DNA of 64,000 bases from Micromonospora peucetia (GTDB lineage Bacteria; Actinomycetota; Actinomycetes; Mycobacteriales; Micromonosporaceae), in the NCBI RefSeq assembly GCF_900091625.1, contig NZ_FMIC01000002.1, forward strand, positions 1,364,001 through 1,428,000, written 5' to 3'. Every line of letters starts with the position of its first letter. The first letter of the stretch is position 1. The notes under the pieces are model-generated. The model had not been told where the DNA came from, ran no database searches, and worked only from the letters and a program-made list of their open reading frames with translations. This document shows positions 59,468-64,000 of this stretch, one piece after another. A program made the position numbers and the translations under genes.

Positions 59468-61889
59468 GCGGCGCGCCGGGGCCGCCCCGGACCTGATCCC
59501 CGCCACCGCCATGCAGGAGTCCCTGTGGTGGGTGCACCAGCGGGCTCGCAACCGGTCCGTCTACCACCTCACCTGGCGGCTCGCGGTCGACCAGCCGCTC
59601 GACGAGGCGGCGCTGCTCGTCGCCTGGCAGGCGATGGTCGACCGGCACGAGGCGTTGCGGACCTCGGTCGTACGCCAGGCGGACGCCGTCACGTTGGTGG
59701 TGGCGCCCCGGATCGTGGTGGGCCTGCACCGGGTGGAGGTGGACGACCCGGGCCCCGCCGATCCGGGCACCCTGCTGCGGCTCGTCGCCGAGGAGGTGCA
59801 CGCCGGGCCGATGGAACCGGAGACGGCACCGCTGGCCCGGATCACCCTGGTCCGGGTCGGCGACCGGCACGAGGTGCTGCTGACCGTGCACCACGTGGTG
59901 CTGGACGGTTGGGCGGTCCAGTTGCTCGTCGGCGAGCTGTCCGAGGCGTACGCGGCCGTGCGGGAGGGGCGTGCCGTGAGCTTCGCGGCCGACCCGGTGC
60001 CGTTCAGCACGTACGCGCGAGAGCAGGCGGCGGCGCGCGTGGACGGGCGGTGGGACAAGAGCCTGGCGTACTGGTGCGACGCGCTCGCCGACGCCGCCTC
60101 CGCCGTGCTGGAGCCCGACCTGCCGGGCGAGGTGGCCAGCGGTGCACCCGGTGCGATCCTGCGCTACGGCTTCAGCGTCGAGGCGGGCGCCGGGATCGCC
60201 GCGCTGGCGAAGGCCACCTTCGCCACCCCGTTCGCGATCATCCTCGGCGCGGCGCAGCTCGTGCTCGCCCGGGCCGGCGCCGGACCGGACGTGGCGGTGG
60301 GCGTGGTGACCGCGAACCGGATGACCGCCCGCGACCAGGCGTTGCTCGGCTACACCGCCAACCTCTGCGTGGCCCGGGCCAGGGTCACCGACGCGGACAC
60401 CGTCGCCGGGGTGGTGGGCGCCGCCCGGGACGGGATGTGGCAGATGCTGGCCCACCAGGCGGTGCCGTACCCGGTGGTGTTCGGGGCGCTGCCCGAGGAG
60501 ACCCGGACCGCGCTCGGTGACCCCGCGCCGCTGCTGCTGAGCTACCTCGGCCCGATCGGCACCGACCTGCGACTCGGCGCGGTGCCGGCGACGCTGCTGC
60601 CCAGCCCGAACCGGGCCGCCCGGGCCGACCTGGCGATGTCCGCCTGGGAGGCCGACGGCGGCTACCTCGCCGAGATCGAATACCACACCGGGCGGTACCG
60701 GGAGAGCAGCGTGCTGGCCCTGCTGCACGACCTGGACGCGGTGCTGGCCGACGGCGGCGCCGAGCCGCAGCGCACGGTCGGCTCGTTCGACGTCGCCACC
60801 CGAGCCCGTACCGGCCGCGCGGCCCCGGTCGCCGTGGACGCCGACCGGGCGGCCGGCCCGCTGCCCGAGTCGACGGACTGGCAGCGGGTCGTCGCCACCT
60901 GGACCGACGTGCTCGGCGGCCCGCCGGCCGGGCCGGACGTCGACTTCTTCGCCGCCGGCGGCAACTCGCTGAGCGCCCTCCGGCTGGTGGACGCGCTGGC
61001 CGCCGACGGGCAGCCGGCGGTGGACGTCGTGCGGTGGCTGGGCGAGCCGACCCCCCGCCGGCTGGCCGACCTGCTGGGCAACGGGTCGCAGTCGGCGCCG
61101 GCGGAGTCGACCCTGGTGGGGCTGCGGGACGGCCCGGGGCCGCACCTGCACCTCGTGCACGGCGCCGGGGGCAGCCCGCAGGACTACCAGGACCTGCTGG
61201 CGGAGTTGCCGGAGCACTGGCGGGTGACCGCCTCCCGCGACAGCGCGGAACTGCCGACGGTGCCGGCGCTGGCCCGCCGGTACCAGGCCGACCTGGACGC
61301 CGCCGGCCTGGTCCCGGACCTGCTCGGCGGGTGGTCGTTCGGCGGTCAGGTCGCCTACCAGATGGCCGCCGACCAGGTCGGGCGGCGGCCCGCGCTGGTG
61401 CTGCTGGACTCCGCCCCGCCGGTCGGCTACGAGCTGCCGGCCGACGACGTCCGGCAACGCTTCGACACCTTCACCGAGAACATCCACCGGGCTCTCGACC
61501 TGGAACCGGACGCCCCGAGGCCCCGGGTGACGGGCGGTACGGAGCCGGCCGGCTTCGACGAGCGGCTGGCCGTCGGCACGCTCGCGGCCTGCCTGGCGGC
61601 CGTCCGGCAGCCCGTGCCGACAGCGCTGTTGGCGCACCGGTGGCGCAGCTACGAGCGCCACGTACGGGCCAGTGCCGAGTACGTCCACGACGGCCCGGTC
61701 GACACTCCCGCGCTGGTGATCGGCGCGGACCTGCTCGACGCGCAGCTCACCCAGTGGGCGGCCCGGCTCGGGGCACCGCGGTCCCAACGGATCGGGACCG
61801 ACCACTTCGGAGTGTTGCATTCCGCCGCCGTGGCGCTGGTGGCGGCGGCCGTCATCGATTTCGCGCGCGTCGCGGCGGCGCGAGGTTAA
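59460..61889 (+). CDS. NRPS termination module C-PCP-TE (no A domain)
   Basis: An 809-residue protein. The condensation domain (about 10-440) has the motif TVHHVVLDGWAVQL. The PCP (about 480-550) has FFAAGGNSLSALRLVDAL. The thioesterase (about 560-805) has HLVHGAGGSPQDYQDLL, nucleophile GGWSFGGQVAYQMA and late His in TDHFGVLHSA. It lacks an adenylation domain, so its PCP must be loaded in trans, probably by A2. The TE should release the finished chain by hydrolysis or cyclisation. Its stop is TAA, and a 15-bp gap breaks the overlap chain after it. Confidence 0.92.
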   Translation: MAERRAGAAPDLIPATAMQESLWWVHQRARNRSVYHLTWRLAVDQPLDEAALLVAWQAMVDRHEALRTSVVRQADAVTLVVAPRIVVGLHRVEVDDPGPADPGTLLRLVAEEVHAGPMEPETAPLARITLVRVGDRHEVLLTVHHVVLDGWAVQLLVGELSEAYAAVREGRAVSFAADPVPFSTYAREQAAARVDGRWDKSLAYWCDALADAASAVLEPDLPGEVASGAPGAILRYGFSVEAGAGIAALAKATFATPFAIILGAAQLVLARAGAGPDVAVGVVTANRMTARDQALLGYTANLCVARARVTDADTVAGVVGAARDGMWQMLAHQAVPYPVVFGALPEETRTALGDPAPLLLSYLGPIGTDLRLGAVPATLLPSPNRAARADLAMSAWEADGGYLAEIEYHTGRYRESSVLALLHDLDAVLADGGAEPQRTVGSFDVATRARTGRAAPVAVDADRAAGPLPESTDWQRVVATWTDVLGGPPAGPDVDFFAAGGNSLSALRLVDALAADGQPAVDVVRWLGEPTPRRLADLLGNGSQSAPAESTLVGLRDGPGPHLHLVHGAGGSPQDYQDLLAELPEHWRVTASRDSAELPTVPALARRYQADLDAAGLVPDLLGGWSFGGQVAYQMAADQVGRRPALVLLDSAPPVGYELPADDVRQRFDTFTENIHRALDLEPDAPRPRVTGGTEPAGFDERLAVGTLAACLAAVRQPVPTALLAHRWRSYERHVRASAEYVHDGPVDTPALVIGADLLDAQLTQWAARLGAPRSQRIGTDHFGVLHSAAVALVAAAVIDFARVAAARG

Positions 61890-61904
61890 ACCAAGGAGGA
61901 ATCC

Positions 61905-62663
61905 GTGTTCGACTCGAGAGTCTTGTACCAGGAACTGCGGGAGCATGTGGAACGCGACGTCGCACCGGACGACATCGCCACGGCCCGCCGCGACTTCTCC
62001 TACCTGGGGCACGCGAAGGTCTCCTTCGTCGCCCCCGACAGCGTCAAGAAGGCGGTCGCCGACGAGGTCAACGAGCTGATCGACAAGGCCGGTACGCGAC
62101 GGGACCTGCGATTCGCCGAGACCGACTACACGCCGCGCCGGATGCGCAACGTGACCCGGGCCGAGATCGCCGAACTGGGCACCGTGATCACCCAGGTCTA
62201 CACCGCCGAGCCGATGCTGCGGGTGCTGTCGGAGGTGGCCGGCGAACCGGTGCACCCGTGCCCGTACGAGCCGGAGCAGTTCGTCATCACCTGCCTGGAG
62301 AAGGACGGCGACACCCACGGCTGGCACTGGGACGACTTCGCCTTCGCCCTGGTCTGGGTGGTGGAGTGCCCGCCGGTGGAGCATGGCGGTTTCGTCCAGT
62401 GCGTGCCCGGCACCACCTGGAACAAGCAGCGTCCGGAGATCAACCGGGCGCTGGTCAGCCGGCCGATCTACTCGATGGAACTGTTCCCCGGCGACCTGTA
62501 CCTGATGCGGACCAACACGACGCTGCACCGGGTGGCCCCGGTCCGCCAGGGCCGCCGCAAGATCATCAACATGGGGTACGCCTCGACGTCCGACCTGACC
62601 CGCGACTTCACCCACGAAACCATGGACCAACTGTGGGCGACCGCGCCCGCCGGAGAGGTGTGA
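61905..62663 (+). CDS. Fe(II)/2-oxoglutarate-dependent oxygenase (ArpA/HalB-like size class)
   Basis: A 252-residue double-stranded beta-helix enzyme. The facial triad appears as HWD in DTHGWHWDDFAFALVW plus a distal His in NTTLHRVAPVRQGRRKIINMG, where the Arg after the His would bind 2-oxoglutarate. The first acidic ligand is Asp, not Gly, so hydroxylation or desaturation is expected and not halogenation. The likely substrate is a free or tethered amino acid. A strong AAGGAGGA site (61893-61900) precedes GTG 61905, so it can be translated independently of the NRPS gene. Confidence 0.78.
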   Translation: MFDSRVLYQELREHVERDVAPDDIATARRDFSYLGHAKVSFVAPDSVKKAVADEVNELIDKAGTRRDLRFAETDYTPRRMRNVTRAEIAELGTVITQVYTAEPMLRVLSEVAGEPVHPCPYEPEQFVITCLEKDGDTHGWHWDDFAFALVWVVECPPVEHGGFVQCVPGTTWNKQRPEINRALVSRPIYSMELFPGDLYLMRTNTTLHRVAPVRQGRRKIINMGYASTSDLTRDFTHETMDQLWATAPAGEV

Positions 62664-62668
62664 CCATC

Positions 62669-63895
62669 ATGTCGACTCGGAACAACATCGCCCCCCAGCA
62701 CATCGTGCTCGCCTTCTCCGGCGGGCTCGACACCTCGGTGGCCCTGGTCTGGCTCAAGGAGCGCTACCGCTGCCGGCTGACCGCCTTCATCGCCGACCTG
62801 GGGCAGGGCGAGGAACTGGACACCGCCGCCCGCAAGGCCGAGAAGCTCGGCGCCGACGAGGTGCGGGTGGTCGACCTGCGTGAGGAGTTCGCCCGGGACT
62901 ACGCGTTCCCCATGTACCGGGCCAACGCCCTGTACGAGGGGCAGTACCTGATGGGGTCCTCCATCGGCCGGCCGCTGATCGCCGCCGCGCAGATCCGGGT
63001 GGCCGAGGAGGTCGGCGCCGACGCGGTGGCGCACGGGGCCACCGGCAAGGGCAACGACCAGATCCGCTTCGAGATGACCTTCGCCGCGCTGCGTCCCGAC
63101 ATCACGGTGATCAGCCCGTGGCGGGAGTGGGATCTGGCCTCCCGCAGCGACCTGCTCGCGTACGCCGGCCGGCACGGCATCGAACTGGACCTGAGCAGCG
63201 GCGAACGGCCGTACTCCATCGACAGCAACCTGCTGCACACCTCGTACGAGGGAGAGGCCCTGGAGGACCCGGCGCAGCCGGCGCCGGAGGGCCTGCTGTT
63301 CCGGGTGCGCGACCTCGCCGACACCCAGGACGAGCCGGAGACCGTCGAGATCCACTTCCAGGGCGGCAACCCGGTCGGCGTCAACGGGACGCCGCTGTCG
63401 GCCAGCGCCGTGCTGGAGGCGCTCGACGAGATCGGCCGCCGGCACGGGATCGGCCGGCTGGATATCGTGGAGAACCGGATCTTCGGCATGAAGACCCGGA
63501 ACATCTACGAGGCGCCATCGGGCAGCCTGCTCTGGCACGCCCACCGGGCGGTGGAGTCGCTGGTGCTCGACCCGGAGGTGGCCCAGCTCAAGGAGGAGCT
63601 GATGCCGAAATACACCGCCCTGGTCTACCGGGGCCTGTGGTTCGCCCCGGAGCGGCTGATGTTGCAGACCGCCATCGACTTCAGCCAGCAGGACGTCACC
63701 GGCGACGCGATCCTGCGGGTGCACCGGGGCACCGTCCAGGTCATCGGCCGCCGATCCCCGCACAGCCGCTACGACACCGCGTTCGCCACCTTCGAGGCGG
63801 ACGACGTGTTCGACCAGCGGGACTCCTCCGGCTGGCTGCGGGTCAACACCGTCCGTTTCCGGGCCGGGCTGGCCAACGGGGCGGCGAAGCGGTGA
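62669..63895 (+). CDS. argG: argininosuccinate synthase (cluster copy)
   Basis: A 408-residue ATP-pyrophosphatase. The PP-loop is LAFSGGLDTSVALVWL, with substrate motifs HGATGKGNDQIRFEM, SPWREWDLASRSDLL, SIDSNLLHTSYEGEALEDP and GMKTRNIYEAPSG. It joins citrulline, or a ureido analogue, to aspartate. The early ADLGQGEELDTAARKAEKLG stretch looks like the proteobacterial type more than the usual actinobacterial one, hinting at transfer. ATG 62669 has GGAGAGG 10 bases upstream; a GTG at 62660 overlaps the preceding stop. It probably serves guanidine formation in the pathway. Confidence 0.88.
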   Translation: MSTRNNIAPQHIVLAFSGGLDTSVALVWLKERYRCRLTAFIADLGQGEELDTAARKAEKLGADEVRVVDLREEFARDYAFPMYRANALYEGQYLMGSSIGRPLIAAAQIRVAEEVGADAVAHGATGKGNDQIRFEMTFAALRPDITVISPWREWDLASRSDLLAYAGRHGIELDLSSGERPYSIDSNLLHTSYEGEALEDPAQPAPEGLLFRVRDLADTQDEPETVEIHFQGGNPVGVNGTPLSASAVLEALDEIGRRHGIGRLDIVENRIFGMKTRNIYEAPSGSLLWHAHRAVESLVLDPEVAQLKEELMPKYTALVYRGLWFAPERLMLQTAIDFSQQDVTGDAILRVHRGTVQVIGRRSPHSRYDTAFATFEADDVFDQRDSSGWLRVNTVRFRAGLANGAAKR

Positions 63896-64000
63896 GAGTC
63901 GTCTTCTTCGGGTACGGCCAGTTGGGCGCCACCGTCCTGCGGGGCATCGCGCCCCTGCACGAGGTGCTGCTGGTGCTGACCCACCGGGCCGAGTTCAGCG
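63892..64000 (+). CDS. formyltransferase-like protein (start only; runs off the window)
   Basis: The first 36 codons read VRVVFFGYGQLGATVLRGIA, then PLHEVLLVLTHRAEFS. This is the N-terminal Rossmann strand-loop-helix of the methionyl-tRNA formyltransferase/ArnA-type formyl_trans_N family. GTG 63892 overlaps the argG stop. In a cluster the family can transfer formyl, hydroxymethyl or carbamoyl-like one-carbon groups to an amine. The rest is outside the window. Confidence 0.65.
   Translation, partial: MRVVFFGYGQLGATVLRGIAPLHEVLLVLTHRAEFS

Noticed and set aside
59331..62630. A 1099-codon open frame on the minus strand opposite the C-PCP-TE and oxygenase genes
   Set aside because: Its composition is the Arg/Gly/His/Gln/Val-rich pattern of an antisense frame in high-GC DNA, and the plus strand has clear family motifs throughout.
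61905..62663. Radical halogenase of the BesD/HalB type
   Set aside because: The first acidic iron ligand is Asp (HWD), while halogenases have Gly or Ala there to leave room for chloride.

Overview
The window is high-GC actinobacterial DNA. Dense GTG/ATG starts, GTGA/ATGA gene overlaps, leaderless TAGGCT-type promoters and gene content all fit the family Micromonosporaceae, probably Micromonospora; this is inferred from style and synteny, not from a marker gene. No rRNA, tRNA, IS element, integrase or CRISPR array was recognised.

Region 1 (1-30.7 kb) is core chromosome. It holds a truncated MFS transporter, a methyltransferase, an APC permease, an EamA exporter, a HAD phosphatase, a PhzF protein, a CBS/MgtE_N protein with a DUF1003 partner, Mrp, TatB, HtrA, an O-methyltransferase, leucyl aminopeptidase and a DUF3117 protein. 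A PaaX regulator/enoyl-CoA hydratase pair, Tag glycosylase, a SRPBCC protein, a DivIVA-domain protein, a FolP2-type pterin-synthase paralogue, an orphan NuoA, a cell-surface protein, the KorAB 2-oxoacid:ferredoxin oxidoreductase, a secreted trypsin with FG-GAP repeats, a K+ channel, and a ClgR-like regulator with ClpP follow. Much of the order (O-methyltransferase, htrA, tatB, mrp; DUF3117, tag, DivIVA-like, folP2) recalls the mycobacterial Rv1207-Rv1232 neighbourhood, but sigE, rseA, gpgS and glgA/glgC are absent from the expected places. Between mrp and tatB lies a slippage-prone array of 14-, 22- and 17-bp tandem repeats.

Region 2 (30.9-36.5 kb) is a leftward ferric-siderophore uptake operon (lipoprotein, siderophore-interacting reductase, two permeases, ATPase). 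A divergent AraC regulator faces it, and an IdeR/DmdR-type iron box lies between them.

Region 3 (36.6-64.0 kb, running off the right edge) is a biosynthetic gene cluster I cannot match to a known product. A leftward operon carries an MFS exporter, a free-standing adenylation enzyme and an AfsR/SARP regulator. A rightward, almost gap-free operon of at least 19 genes carries a carrier protein, a C-A-PCP NRPS, a thioesterase, an SDR, a ProA-like reductase, a second carrier and a TrpB2-like PLP enzyme. It continues with a BtrH-type acyltransferase fused to a carrier, an AMP ligase, a BtrK/VinO-type decarboxylase, a third carrier, two acyl-CoA dehydrogenases, a second BtrH-like protein, a second free-standing adenylation enzyme, a C-PCP-TE NRPS, an Fe(II)/2OG oxygenase, an argininosuccinate synthase and the start of a formyltransferase-like gene.

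The logic I infer is as follows. Several amino acids are activated on discrete carrier proteins; at least one is decarboxylated and desaturated while tethered; BtrH-type proteins and two condensation domains join the pieces; the terminal TE releases the product. The ArgG/formyltransferase/ProA/TrpB-like set would supply an unusual amino acid, possibly guanidino- or ureido-bearing. There are no PKS genes, so the product is probably a small, heavily modified peptide or amide.
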